DNA from: Nitrospirota bacterium
GTDB lineage: Bacteria; Nitrospirota; Thermodesulfovibrionia; SZUA-242
DNA: 57,510 bases
Assembly: GCA_027021335.1 (NCBI GenBank)
Contig: JALUUO010000007.1
Coordinates: 1-57,510 of the forward strand
Reading direction: 5' to 3'
Shown: piece by piece, positions 8,523-19,224 of the stretch
Layout: every line of letters starts with the position of its first letter
How positions within the stretch are numbered: the first letter of the stretch is position 1
Translations under genes and position numbers: made by a program
The notes under the pieces: model-generated
Seen by the model: the letters and a program-made list of their open reading frames with translations, nothing else
Database searches by the model: none
Told to the model about the DNA's origin: nothing

Positions 8523-9392
8523 ATGGCCTCACTTCAAGACATTAAGCGCAGAATCAGCTCTGTAAAAAACACTCTTCAGATCACAAAGGCGATGAAGATG
8601 GTTGCGGCTGCTAAATTTCGCCGTGCCCAGCTGAAAATGGCAGAAGCCCGTCCTTACTCTGTAAAAATGGCTGACGTGATAACAGCAATCACAGCCGGAA
8701 TTGACAGGGAATCACACCCCTTGCTTGCAAAACGGGATGGTAAAAGTGTTGAGGTGATTTTGATCACGGGTGATCGTGGCCTTTGCAGCTCTTTTAACAC
8801 CAATGCATTAAAGGCAGCGGATAAACTCATAAAGCAGTTGAAGAGCGACGGGCACGATGTAAGTGTTTGCGCTGTCGGCAGAAAGTCAAAAGCTTATTTT
8901 AAGCGGGAGGGAATTGAACCGCTGGGAGCCTGGGAGGGCCTTTCCGGGGGCAAGGTCGACTATGCCTCAGCCACTGCAATAGCCCGGGAGGTCATTAAAA
9001 CCTATGAAGACGGCGCCATGGATGAAGTGTATCTTGTTTATAACGAATTCCGGTCTGTTTTGGCACAGGAAGTTATAACCAAGAAGCTCCTGCCCTTCGA
9101 AGAAAACACCGGCGATATCGCTGAAGACGCGCCTGTTTTTCTATTTGAGCCGTCAATAGATTCAATACTTGGACGCATTCTTCCAAAGTACATAGAAGTA
9201 CAGCTCTACCAGGCGCTTCTTGAGAGTCAAGCTGCAGAGGAGGCTGCCAGGATGAATGCAATGGAAAATGCCACACAAGCCGCAAATGACATGATAGAGA
9301 CACTTACATTGGATTATAACAAGGTCCGCCAAGCATCGATTACCGCCGAATTGATGGATATCATAGGCGGAGCCGAGGCGGTAAAACAGTAA
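8523..9392 (+). CDS. atpG: F0F1 ATP synthase subunit gamma
   Basis: 289 residues. It starts MASLQDIKRRISSVKNTLQI and continues TKAMKMVAAAKFRRAQ, and ends with the conserved ITAELMDIIGGAEAV, both hallmarks of the gamma shaft. It rotates inside the alpha/beta hexamer and couples proton flow to ATP synthesis. It is separated from atpA by three bases. The 79-base gap before atpD holds a GTAG-footed hairpin. Confidence 0.98.
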   Translation: MASLQDIKRRISSVKNTLQITKAMKMVAAAKFRRAQLKMAEARPYSVKMADVITAITAGIDRESHPLLAKRDGKSVEVILITGDRGLCSSFNTNALKAADKLIKQLKSDGHDVSVCAVGRKSKAYFKREGIEPLGAWEGLSGGKVDYASATAIAREVIKTYEDGAMDEVYLVYNEFRSVLAQEVITKKLLPFEENTGDIAEDAPVFLFEPSIDSILGRILPKYIEVQLYQALLESQAAEEAARMNAMENATQAANDMIETLTLDYNKVRQASITAELMDIIGGAEAVKQ

Positions 9393-9398
9393 AATTCC

Positions 9399-10890
<1,492 letters not shown>

Positions 10891-10897
10891 ATAAGAT

Positions 10898-11323
10898 ATG
10901 GGAGATAAACTTAAGCTTGAGATAGTCAGCCCGGACAAGTTGGTCCTGTCCGAGGAAGTTGATGAAGTAACCGTGCCCGGCCTTCAGGGCCAGTTTGGTG
11001 TTCTGCCCGGACACACGTCATTTCTAGCCACACTCGATGTGGGAGAACTGGCTTATAAAAAAGACAAAACCACCGGATATGTTTTTGTAAATGCAGGCTA
11101 TGCCGAGGTTGCGGCTGATAAGATCACAATTCTGGCCGACTCATCGGAACTTGCTTCTGATATTGATGTGGCACGTGCCGAAGAGTCCAGGCAGCGCGCT
11201 GAAGACCGGGTGGTTCGCGCCCCAGCCGGAATCGAGCCGACAATCGATGTGGCACGTGCCGAAACCGCCCTCAAAAAATCACTCGTAAGATTACAGATCG
11301 CAAAAGAACGTACGCAGCAGTAA
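10898..11323 (+). CDS. atpC: F0F1 ATP synthase subunit epsilon
   Basis: 141 residues, with the N-terminal beta-sandwich (KLEIVSPDKLVLSEEVDEVTVPGLQG split as SPDKLVLSEE and TVPGLQGQFGVLPGH) and a C-terminal helical hairpin rich in Ala, Arg and Glu. A short internal duplication, IDVARAE, occurs twice in the C-terminal part. It is the last gene of the operon. The next gene has its own promoter. Confidence 0.96.
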   Translation: MGDKLKLEIVSPDKLVLSEEVDEVTVPGLQGQFGVLPGHTSFLATLDVGELAYKKDKTTGYVFVNAGYAEVAADKITILADSSELASDIDVARAEESRQRAEDRVVRAPAGIEPTIDVARAETALKKSLVRLQIAKERTQQ

Positions 11324-11365
11324 AAAGCAATCGTAAACAAAAAATCGTAAAAACATATTGTAAAC

Positions 11366-11395
11366 TTGACAATTACTTGGAATTTAGTATATATT
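11366..11395 (+). promoter_or_regulatory. Sigma-70 promoter of rplM-rpsI
   Basis: TTGACA, 18 bases, TATATT (one mismatch), about 55 bases before the rplM start. It separates ribosomal-protein expression from the atp operon. Confidence 0.6.
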
Positions 11396-11450
11396 CCTTA
11401 GTTCTTAAATTCCTAAAACTGACTTAATACAATACCGAAAGGGAAGCGGC

Positions 11451-11876
11451 ATGAAGACGTACATGGCAAAAAAAGAAGAAATAGACCGCAAGTGGTATAT
11501 TATTAACGCCGAAGGCATGGTGCTTGGAAAGCTTGCCGTAAAGGCGGCTGATATACTCAGAGGAAAAACAAAACCTATTTTTACACCGCATGTGGATACC
11601 GGTGATTTTCTTGTGGTTATTAATGCAGACAAGGTGCAGCTTACAGGCCGCAAGCTGGAAGATAAAATCTATTATCATCACACCGGTTACATTGGTGGAA
11701 TCAAAGCCGAAACCGCCAGGCACCGCATGGAGAGAAAACCGGAGCTGGTTATCGAAGCTGCTGTAAAGGGAATGCTGCCAAAGAACTCACTTGGCAGGTC
11801 CATGTTTAAAAAACTCAAGGTGTATTCCGGCTCTGAACATCCACATACCGCCCAGAGTCCTGAATCACTAAATTAG
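11451..11876 (+). CDS. rplM: 50S ribosomal protein L13
   Basis: 141 residues, the normal length. Landmarks are [16 protein letters not shown] near the start, the [15 protein letters not shown] core, [10 protein letters not shown], and [16 protein letters not shown]. It is an early-assembling large-subunit protein. It is followed by rpsI after 40 bases, the usual bacterial L13-S9 operon. Confidence 0.97.
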   Translation: MKTYMAKKEEIDRKWYIINAEGMVLGKLAVKAADILRGKTKPIFTPHVDTGDFLVVINADKVQLTGRKLEDKIYYHHTGYIGGIKAETARHRMERKPELVIEAAVKGMLPKNSLGRSMFKKLKVYSGSEHPHTAQSPESLN

Positions 11877-11916
11877 ACTAGACACTAACGAGTTAATATT
11901 AGGAGATATTACCCTG

Positions 11917-12309
11917 ATGGCCGAAATTGCTTATAACGCAACAGGTAGGAGAAAAAGTTCTGTAGCACGTGTCACGCTTACGCCGGGTACCGGCAGTATA
12001 ACTGTGAACAAACGTCCTGTAGAAAAATTTTTTCCACGCGAAACGCTTAGAATGATCATACGTATGCCTCTTGTGTTGACCAGCATGGTTAACAAGTACG
12101 ATGTTACTGCCAATGTTTCCGGCGGAGGCATGACCGGTCAAGCCGGAGCTATCAGGCACGGCATTTCCAGGGCTCTTCTTAGCATAGATTCCGACTTGAG
12201 ATCAGCTCTTAAAAAAGGGGGGTTTCTTACCAGGGACCCTAGAGTTAAAGAGCGCAGAAAATATGGACAGAAGGGGGCCCGTGCGCGTTTCCAGTTCTCG
12301 AAGCGGTAG
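11917..12309 (+). CDS. rpsI: 30S ribosomal protein S9
   Basis: 130 residues, full length. [13 protein letters not shown] at the N-terminus and the basic C-terminal tail [16 protein letters not shown], which reaches toward the P-site tRNA, are both present. AGGAG lies ahead of the ATG. It is co-transcribed with rplM and ends about 35 bases before the terminator. Confidence 0.97.
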   Translation: MAEIAYNATGRRKSSVARVTLTPGTGSITVNKRPVEKFFPRETLRMIIRMPLVLTSMVNKYDVTANVSGGGMTGQAGAIRHGISRALLSIDSDLRSALKKGGFLTRDPRVKERRKYGQKGARARFQFSKR

Positions 12310-12344
12310 TTTTTTACGATTGTTTTTTTCGTAGAATGGTTATA

Positions 12345-12376
12345 AAAAAAGCGCAGGCACAGCCTGCGCTTTTTTA
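12345..12376 (+). terminator. Rho-independent terminator after rpsI
   Basis: A perfect 8-bp stem GCGCAGGC/GCCTGCGC with a 3-base loop, flanked by A7 upstream and T6 downstream. It could work in both directions. Confidence 0.93.
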
Positions 12377-12405
12377 ATGTGCTGGGGGTTTGAAAAAATT
12401 GAAAA

Positions 12406-13470
12406 TTGAAAAAAATTGAAAAAAAATTACAGATTGCGGTTTTTGGGGCTAGCGGTTATGCCGGCGGTGAACTATTGCGCCTTCTACATCTTCATCCGGA
12501 AGTTGCGGTGACTTTGGTAACCTCGGAAAAATCAGCTGGAAAACCGGTTGACTCCGTATTTCCACATCTTACGGCCTATAATCAAATGGCGTTTGAGCGA
12601 ATCGATTTCACAAGCGGCCAAGCAGACAGGGCAGACCTGTTTTTTCTTGCGCTTCCGCATAAAACCGCTCAGAAAACAGCCGCATTTCTTTTCAATAAAG
12701 GCAAATGTGTAATCGACTTATCAGCCGACTTCAGGCTTCGAAATCCTGCAGTTTACGAAAAGTGGTATCAAACTCCGCATACCGAGCGGGCGATTCTAAA
12801 AAAAACTGTCTATGGCCTTCCTGAACTCTACAGGTCGAAAATAAGACGGGCAAAACTTGTGGCAAACCCGGGATGCTATCCCACCGGTGCCGTGCTGGGC
12901 TTGATTCCTGCTTTGCGAAAAAGCTTGGTAGAGCCGGAAAATCTGGTTATAGACTCGAAGTCCGGTGTATCCGGAGCTGGAAGGGCCGGACGGCAGGAAC
13001 TTATATTTTCTGAAATAAGCGGAGGTTTTAAAGCCTACTCACTTGCGGTCCACCGTCACACTCCGGAGATCGAACAGGAGATTTCGGCTGTTTCGGGCAG
13101 AGATATAACCCTGGATTTCACACCGCACCTCGTACCAATGAATCGCGGTATTCTAACTACAATTTACGCCCGGCTTACAGATACAAAAATGACTCTTAAA
13201 GAAATTCATACCGTATATAGACGCGCCTATGCCAAAGAACCCTTTGTAAAGGTTCTGCCCCTTGGACAGTATCCTTCCACAAAAAATGTGCAGGGTACAA
13301 ACTTCTGCCATGTGGGACTTCAGGTAAATCCAAGAACAGATCGTCTGCTGGTTGTTACAGCAATAGACAACCTCACAAAAGGCGCGGCCGGCCAGGCGCT
13401 GCAGAACATGAATATAATGATGGGATATGAAGAGATGACGGGTATAAACAGTATGGCTGTTTTTCCATAA
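12406..13470 (+). CDS. argC: N-acetyl-gamma-glutamyl-phosphate reductase
   Basis: 354 residues. The Rossmann motif is FGASGYAGGELLRLL. The active-site cysteine is in NPGCYPTGAVLGL, and the catalytic His region is HRHTPEIEQE. It reduces N-acetylglutamyl phosphate with NADPH, the third step of arginine synthesis. The start is uncertain: TTG at 12406 fits the family length, but it sits in an A-rich tract of TTGAAA-like units without a well-placed ribosome site. It is followed by argJ after 26 bases. Confidence 0.93.
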   Translation: MKKIEKKLQIAVFGASGYAGGELLRLLHLHPEVAVTLVTSEKSAGKPVDSVFPHLTAYNQMAFERIDFTSGQADRADLFFLALPHKTAQKTAAFLFNKGKCVIDLSADFRLRNPAVYEKWYQTPHTERAILKKTVYGLPELYRSKIRRAKLVANPGCYPTGAVLGLIPALRKSLVEPENLVIDSKSGVSGAGRAGRQELIFSEISGGFKAYSLAVHRHTPEIEQEISAVSGRDITLDFTPHLVPMNRGILTTIYARLTDTKMTLKEIHTVYRRAYAKEPFVKVLPLGQYPSTKNVQGTNFCHVGLQVNPRTDRLLVVTAIDNLTKGAAGQALQNMNIMMGYEEMTGINSMAVFP

Positions 13471-13496
13471 AGAGCCGGAGAACTAGAAATAATAAG

Positions 13497-14726
13497 ATGA
13501 CTAAAAAAACGATTAAAACAAATATAAAGCGGGTTGCAGTGCCAAAGGGGTTTTTATTTAAATCGGTATCTGCCGGTATTAAAACCGGTCAACCTGGTGG
13601 AGCGGCCCGTCCGGATATCGCACTTATTGTTTCGGATCGCCCGGCAGCCGCAGCGGCTGTTTTTACGACTAATAAACTCAAGGCAGCTCCTGTAAAAGTT
13701 TCGATAAAAGCTATAAAAAGCGGTGTTGCCAGGGCTGTGATTGTTAACAGTGGAAACGCCAATGCCTGCACCGGGCCTCAGGGTCTTAAGGACGCACAAA
13801 ATACTGTTGCAGTAACAGCCAAGGCTCTGGGCCTTTCGTCAAAGGAAGTATTAGTTGCCTCCACAGGCGTGATCGGTGAACTGCTTCCAATGGACCGCCT
13901 TATAAGTGGAGTGCTGAAGGCCGCCCTGGAGCTTGACTCAACCGTAGAGGATGTGGCCAGGGCGATTATGACCACTGATACCTACCCAAAGACGTCCTCG
14001 CGATCATTCCGGCTGGATGGTAAAAAGGTGACACTCACAGGCATTGCCAAGGGATCCGGAATGATTGCACCTAATATGGCGACAATGCTTTGTTTTCTTG
14101 TTACGGACTCTGCTGTGACGACAAAAGTTCTTGACCAAATATTGCGTCGTTCCGTGGACCTTTCATTTAACCGGATAACAGTGGACGGCGACTGCTCAAC
14201 AAACGATACGGTCATGATACTTGCAAACGGAGCTGCCGGCAATACCCCTATAAAAAATCTACGCTCGGATGAGGCGACACGTATGCAAAAAGCGGTCAAC
14301 GAGGTTACATACGAGCTGTCACGGATGGTCGCCAAAGACGGTGAGGGCGCAACAAAACTGATCGAAGTTCATGTAAAAGGGGCTAAAACCGATGCTGATG
14401 CCGGGCTGGCCGCAATGGCTGTGGCTAATTCCCTACTGGTAAAAACAGCGGTTTACGGCCGTGACGCAAACTGGGGCAGGATAGTCTGCGCTGCCGGCTA
14501 CAGCGGCGCTGCGCTTAAAGAAGAAAAAATTAACATTTTTTTCAACCGCCTCAAGGTTGTATCAAACGGTCGTCCCACGGGTAAAGACCTTGAGGCTGCC
14601 AGGGAAATGGCAGGTGATACTCTGAAAATAACCTTGAATCTTGGGCTTGGACACGGGGAATCGAGGGCGCTTACATGCGATTTAACCGAAAAGTATATTG
14701 AAATAAACGCTGATTACAGAACGTAA
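13497..14726 (+). CDS. argJ: Glutamate N-acetyltransferase / amino-acid acetyltransferase
   Basis: 409 residues, full length. The self-cleavage site is the Thr of the KGSGMIAPNMATML motif, which becomes the N-terminal nucleophile of the beta chain. NSGNANACTG and the C-terminal DLTEKYIEINADYRT are also typical. It recycles the acetyl group from N-acetylornithine to glutamate, and in bifunctional forms also uses acetyl-CoA. Whether this one is mono- or bifunctional cannot be read from sequence alone. It sits between argC and hisG in one direction. Confidence 0.95.
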   Translation: MTKKTIKTNIKRVAVPKGFLFKSVSAGIKTGQPGGAARPDIALIVSDRPAAAAAVFTTNKLKAAPVKVSIKAIKSGVARAVIVNSGNANACTGPQGLKDAQNTVAVTAKALGLSSKEVLVASTGVIGELLPMDRLISGVLKAALELDSTVEDVARAIMTTDTYPKTSSRSFRLDGKKVTLTGIAKGSGMIAPNMATMLCFLVTDSAVTTKVLDQILRRSVDLSFNRITVDGDCSTNDTVMILANGAAGNTPIKNLRSDEATRMQKAVNEVTYELSRMVAKDGEGATKLIEVHVKGAKTDADAGLAAMAVANSLLVKTAVYGRDANWGRIVCAAGYSGAALKEEKINIFFNRLKVVSNGRPTGKDLEAAREMAGDTLKITLNLGLGHGESRALTCDLTEKYIEINADYRT

Positions 14727-14741
14727 AAACGGAGGAATAAC

Positions 14742-15614
14742 ATGAATAAACTCAAGCTCGGCATTCCAAAAGGAAGCCTTCAAAACGCCACGATTGATCT
14801 TTTTAAAAGGTCAGGCTGGGTTATTAATGTAAGTTCCAGAAACTACTTTCCAGCCGTGGATGACAAAAACGTCTCCTGTGCCCTTATCCGGGCCCAGGAG
14901 ATGGCAGGCTATGTGGATAAAGGCACGCTTGATGCCGGGCTTACCGGCAAAGACTGGATACTGGAGTACGACTCCGATGTCGTCGAGGTTGCAGACCTGA
15001 TTTATTCGAAAGCAAGCCAGAAACCCGCCCGCTGGGTGGTAGCAGTTCCAGGGGATTCCCCTTTTAAACGCATAGAAGACCTGAAGGGCAAGCGCATATC
15101 CACAGAGCTCGTAAACTACACTAAGCGCTACTTCAATCAGCTTGGTATTGATGTTGAAGTTGAGTTTTCGTGGGGCGCCACCGAGGCAAAGGTAGTCGAA
15201 GGACTAGTTGACGCTATTGTAGAAATTACAGAAACAGAAAGCACTATCAGGGCTCATGGCTTGAAGATAATTCATGAAATTATGCAAACAAACACAAAGC
15301 TTATAGCCAACAAAACTGCCTGGAAAGATCCTTGGAAACGTGCAAAGATAGAACAGATATCCCTGCTGCTTCAAGGGGCGCTTCGAGCAGACGGCATGGT
15401 GGGCCTGAAAATGAACCTGCCTGAAAGCAAGATGGATAAGGTTATGGAGTTGCTTCCAAGCCTGCAAGCGCCCACCGTGGCTAATCTTTACCGTTCAGAG
15501 TGGCTGTCAGTAGAGACCGTTGTTGCTGAGACCGTGGTACGGGAGATCGTGCCAAAGCTTCTTAATGCCGGAGCCCAGGGCATTATTGAATATCCCCTAA
15601 ATAAGCTTATCTAG
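14742..15614 (+). CDS. hisG: ATP phosphoribosyltransferase, long form
   Basis: 290 residues, so it is the long type with its own C-terminal regulatory domain and should not need HisZ. It starts [17 protein letters not shown], has [10 protein letters not shown] and the PRPP-loop region [14 protein letters not shown]. It catalyses the first committed step of histidine synthesis, and the C-terminal ACT-like domain normally mediates histidine feedback. GGAGG lies before the ATG. It lies 15 bases after argJ, so arginine and histidine genes appear to share a transcript. Confidence 0.95.
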   Translation: MNKLKLGIPKGSLQNATIDLFKRSGWVINVSSRNYFPAVDDKNVSCALIRAQEMAGYVDKGTLDAGLTGKDWILEYDSDVVEVADLIYSKASQKPARWVVAVPGDSPFKRIEDLKGKRISTELVNYTKRYFNQLGIDVEVEFSWGATEAKVVEGLVDAIVEITETESTIRAHGLKIIHEIMQTNTKLIANKTAWKDPWKRAKIEQISLLLQGALRADGMVGLKMNLPESKMDKVMELLPSLQAPTVANLYRSEWLSVETVVAETVVREIVPKLLNAGAQGIIEYPLNKLI

Positions 15615-15657
15615 ACTTTGGTAAAAGGTAGGGATCAGCAAATCATAAGCAGATATA

Positions 15658-16074
15658 TCATTGATTAATATTTTTTTTGTGCTGCTTGATAAGATCAACG
15701 GCTTGATTGATCTTAAGAGTAAGTTCTCTGGCCTTTTTCTGTAATTCTTCGCTCAGGTGGCTGACTTTATCGGGATGAGATTTAGCAATTTTATTTTTGT
15801 AAGCCTTGTTTATCTCATCCAGCGAAGCGCTGGGGCTTACTCCAAGTACTTCGTATGATTCATCCAATGTCAGAGGAGCTTCTGAGGCAGGTTGTGGTTT
15901 TTCATGAGAATAGTAATTATTGTACTGTTGTTTCTGCCGGTTTTTTTTGTACCGCAGGTAGAGCATCAGGCCAAGTGCAATCAGGTCGTCCAGGAATAAC
16001 GGATGTGCGTCAAATGGACTTATGATGTATATGCCCAAGAGGATCAGCCAGATGTTATTCATAAGATAGTTCAT
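15658..16074 (-). CDS. Membrane-anchored J-domain protein
   Basis: 138 residues. The N-terminus is hydrophobic (about 7-41) and contains ISPFDAHPLFLDDLIAL, which resembles the DUF1232/YkvA membrane motif. A linker with Tyr and Gln follows, then a J domain from about 73 with YEVLGVSPSASLDEINKAY and the HPD triad at 100-102. It probably recruits an Hsp70 to the membrane face. It converges with hisG and lies downstream of the peptidase gene on the same strand. The client is unknown. Confidence 0.8.
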   Translation of the reverse strand: MNYLMNNIWLILLGIYIISPFDAHPLFLDDLIALGLMLYLRYKKNRQKQQYNNYYSHEKPQPASEAPLTLDESYEVLGVSPSASLDEINKAYKNKIAKSHPDKVSHLSEELQKKARELTLKINQAVDLIKQHKKNINQ

Positions 16075-16185
16075 ATATATTTCATAAGTAATTCATAAAT
16101 TTTAGCCGCAGAAGTCGTTTTTTGTTAAAGCTATCAAAATAAATAATAAAGCCGGCCATGAATATCTTGATTGTATGACTTGTGG

Positions 16186-19100
16186 TTATATTCTTAAAAT
16201 CTCCACCCCTTCCATACCCACCTCATTTCCGGCCGCCTCAACGGCATCGAGGCTGGAAATGGCTGCCACGTTTTTTAGTTCTGCTGCATCCTTAAAATAC
16301 TTTTGAGCTACATCAACAAGGTTGTCTCTGCTTATGCCTAGTATCTGCTGGCGCAGAGCTTGGCGCATCTCTAACGTCAGGCCCAGCCTGGAGTATCTAA
16401 ACTCCAGAAGTCCTTTGCCTGAAGGTGAAAGGGATGAATCAAGGTCACTAAAAACACCCAGTACCGCCTCTTTGATATTCTCTTTGGAAAAACCGCCATG
16501 AACCGCCCATTCCATAGCATCTTTGTATACACCCAGGGTACGGGTTAAGTGCGGATCGCGATACGACATAAGCGAAAACAACCCTGTACTTGGTACGTAT
16601 GATGCCATGCCCCCGTAAGCTCCTCCCTTTTCACGAATCTCGCGGTGAAGATATCCAAAACGAAGCAGTTTGGCCAAAACCATAAGCGCTGCGGTATCCG
16701 GATGAGTATAAGAAACGGCTCTAAAAACACTGGCTACGTACGAAACAGAAACTGCAGCAACCCAGAACTCGGTAGTACGGCTGTCAATACGTTCCTGCGT
16801 ACTTTCCCCAAGACTTTCCTCAAGACTTTTTTCAAGACTTTTTTCGCCACTTTTTAGGTCTTCTGTTTTAAGCGACTCAATGAAGGCGTTAAGAGAAGAA
16901 CAAAGCCCTTCGTTAAAAAACTTTTCTTCGGCTGTAACAGCGCATTGCATGGCCTGAGTGTTTATCAGCCTTGAGGCTATTTTCTGCAGTTTACCGGAAA
17001 GTTCCGAAAGTTTTTCCTCATCTTCAGAAGCTGCGGCAAGCTCTTTCATTAGCTGTATCTGCGCAATCCCCTTCCAGGATTCCAGCAGTGATGCCGCAGG
17101 TGTAAGACCGCCGGCCGCCCGGACGGCCGCATAACGATGTCCGGCCTGAGCAACCGAGTTTTCAAGTGATGTTGACACCTCTCTTACCAGTGTCTTAAGG
17201 CGCTCCAAGTCACAAAAATCAGGCGTTTTAAATATATCGGTGAGAATATCAAACATCGCGGAATGGTTTCTCGTTAGTGATTTAGCTCTTACTTCGATAA
17301 ATTGACTGTATTTATCCAGACTGTTTACGTCGCCAAGAATATCCGGCGCAGCACTTATACCACCGGTAAATGCTTCTATGCGTTCAGCAACTCTGGTGTA
17401 ATCCATACCGGCAGCTCCAACCTGTGTCATGGCAGCGGCAAAAAACGGAACAAGGGAAGTTAGATCTCTCGGCAGTGACGATGTGTCAAGATGAACTACA
17501 ACATAGGTTATGCCGTTTGTAGGCTGATCACACCACTGCACCGGCAAGCCGCTCTCTATAGTCTTTGTTGTTTCTACCAGGCTTTCCCGTACCGGAATAT
17601 CTTTGAGCTCCAGCGAGGGCAGACATGACAGATCAGGGGACTCCTCCTGTGCTTTTTTAAGTTTCTCCGCCTGTTTAATTACTTTTTGCCTGTCATCCAA
17701 AGAAAGTTTATCGGCAATAGAATACAACCGGGCCGCTGTCTCGCGGTTTTCTCTGGCGGCAAGTTCCGGATCAGGATAAAGTACGAGGGTAACACGATGC
17801 GGATTATCCAGGAGATACCGCTGAATGAGTGTTTCGAAAAACGGCCCTGACGCCACTTCACGCTTCAGACGTTCAATAGGTTTTTCTATAAGAAGTGCTT
17901 CAACTGGGTCTCCATCGTGATTCCACGGTCCGATCATTCGGAAAAGAAGGTTAAGAGGATATGGAAAGTGATCACCGGTCACCTCCCGGCTCGAAAACTC
18001 CATCTGATGTATAGCCGCATCCACCCGTTCTTTAGGAAAGCCCTCGCTGGTCAACCTCTTGAGAGTCGAAAATATCACATCACTGACCTTGTCTGCATCA
18101 CTTTGCCGCACACCCTGCAGGCCAGCGGCAAACAATGTTTCCCTGTTGTCATCAGCATAACCTGAGCCTGGAGCAATCTGCGAGCCGAGCCTTGAATCCA
18201 TAAGCGCCTTGTAAAGAGGAGAGGCCGAGGAGCCAAGAAGAAGAAGTGAAAGCAGATCAAGCGACATGACATTAAATCTATCTGTAATGGAAACAGTGCG
18301 CCATGCCACCTGGACCATGGATTTTTTTGCGTTAAAAATGTTTTCGCCCGGCTCTAAAGCCGCAGGATAGGCCTGCTCAACATACCTGGGTTCTGTGAAC
18401 ACCGGCTCGGTGGTTACACTGGAATCCACCTCTATTTTGTCGAATCGGCTAAGCACTGTCTCGTTAATAACCTTCAGGTGCTCCTCAAGGGGCATGTCTC
18501 CATAGGTGAAAAAACGGGCATTGCTCGGATGGTAAAAGCGGCTGTGAAATTCTTTAAGCGCCTGCCAGGTCAGGTTCGGAATCTCGGAAGGGTCACCACC
18601 GGAGTTATATCCGTATGTTGAAGTTGGAAACAGGGCTTTGGCCAGATGATATCCAAGAAGCGAGCGCGGGTCTGACATTGCTCCTTTCATCTCATTATAG
18701 ACAATGCCTTTATAGGTCAGCGGCGCTGTTTCACCCTGATTTGAAAGATCAAACTCAATTCTATAGCCTTCCTGCATAAAGTCGAGTTCTCTAAGATTCG
18801 GAAAAAATACCGCGTCAAGATATACATCCATCAAATTGTAGTAATCCTTCCTGTTCCTGGAGGAAAACGGATACATGGTCCAGTCATCCGCTGTGAGCGC
18901 ATTCATAAATGTGCTCAGGCTTCTCTTTATCATCGAGAAAAAAGGATCACGCACAGGAAAACGGCGTGATCCGCATAAAACAGTATGCTCCAGGATATGG
19001 GCAACTCCCGTCGAATCGGCAGGTGGGGTGCGCAGTGCAACACTGAAGAGATTATTGTCGTCACGCACAGCAAGATGTATATGCTGGGCACCTGTCTGTT

Positions 19101-19224
19101 CGTGATCAAGCTGAATGGCAGTGGCATGCAGATCGGGAATCGGAACAACTCGGCGCACAATAAAACCAAACTCTTTGAACTCTTCTTTAGGGACGTTGTT
19201 GCATACTGTGCATAACTCAGTCAT
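16186..19224 (-). CDS. M16C (PreP-like) metallopeptidase
   Basis: 1012 residues from ATG at 19224. The inverted zinc motif HILEH is at 76-80 and the third ligand is probably E178 in VYNEMKG. The size and two-halved build match presequence-protease/insulinase M16C enzymes, which close around and degrade short peptides. No signal peptide is seen, so it is probably cytoplasmic. A low-complexity stretch of SLEKSLEES repeats lies near residue 795. The ribosome site GAGGTGAG is inside the end of the RAYT gene, which overlaps by eight bases. A GTG at 19254 would add ten residues and is less likely. Residues 5-13 (CTVCNNVPK) are encoded by a 31-bp sequence repeated in inverted orientation beyond the RAYT gene. 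Confidence 0.9.
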   Translation of the reverse strand: MTELCTVCNNVPKEEFKEFGFIVRRVVPIPDLHATAIQLDHEQTGAQHIHLAVRDDNNLFSVALRTPPADSTGVAHILEHTVLCGSRRFPVRDPFFSMIKRSLSTFMNALTADDWTMYPFSSRNRKDYYNLMDVYLDAVFFPNLRELDFMQEGYRIEFDLSNQGETAPLTYKGIVYNEMKGAMSDPRSLLGYHLAKALFPTSTYGYNSGGDPSEIPNLTWQALKEFHSRFYHPSNARFFTYGDMPLEEHLKVINETVLSRFDKIEVDSSVTTEPVFTEPRYVEQAYPAALEPGENIFNAKKSMVQVAWRTVSITDRFNVMSLDLLSLLLLGSSASPLYKALMDSRLGSQIAPGSGYADDNRETLFAAGLQGVRQSDADKVSDVIFSTLKRLTSEGFPKERVDAAIHQMEFSSREVTGDHFPYPLNLLFRMIGPWNHDGDPVEALLIEKPIERLKREVASGPFFETLIQRYLLDNPHRVTLVLYPDPELAARENRETAARLYSIADKLSLDDRQKVIKQAEKLKKAQEESPDLSCLPSLELKDIPVRESLVETTKTIESGLPVQWCDQPTNGITYVVVHLDTSSLPRDLTSLVPFFAAAMTQVGAAGMDYTRVAERIEAFTGGISAAPDILGDVNSLDKYSQFIEVRAKSLTRNHSAMFDILTDIFKTPDFCDLERLKTLVREVSTSLENSVAQAGHRYAAVRAAGGLTPAASLLESWKGIAQIQLMKELAAASEDEEKLSELSGKLQKIASRLINTQAMQCAVTAEEKFFNEGLCSSLNAFIESLKTEDLKSGEKSLEKSLEESLGESTQERIDSRTTEFWVAAVSVSYVASVFRAVSYTHPDTAALMVLAKLLRFGYLHREIREKGGAYGGMASYVPSTGLFSLMSYRDPHLTRTLGVYKDAMEWAVHGGFSKENIKEAVLGVFSDLDSSLSPSGKGLLEFRYSRLGLTLEMRQALRQQILGISRDNLVDVAQKYFKDAAELKNVAAISSLDAVEAAGNEVGMEGVEILRI
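19185..19215 (-). repeat. 31-bp inverted repeat flanking RAYT, copy inside peptidase gene
   Basis: Matches 20239-20269 in opposite orientation at 28 of 31 positions. It begins two bases beyond the RAYT stop and forms codons about 4-13 of the peptidase gene. The shared core AGTATGCAACAACGTCCC is identical. Confidence 0.75.
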
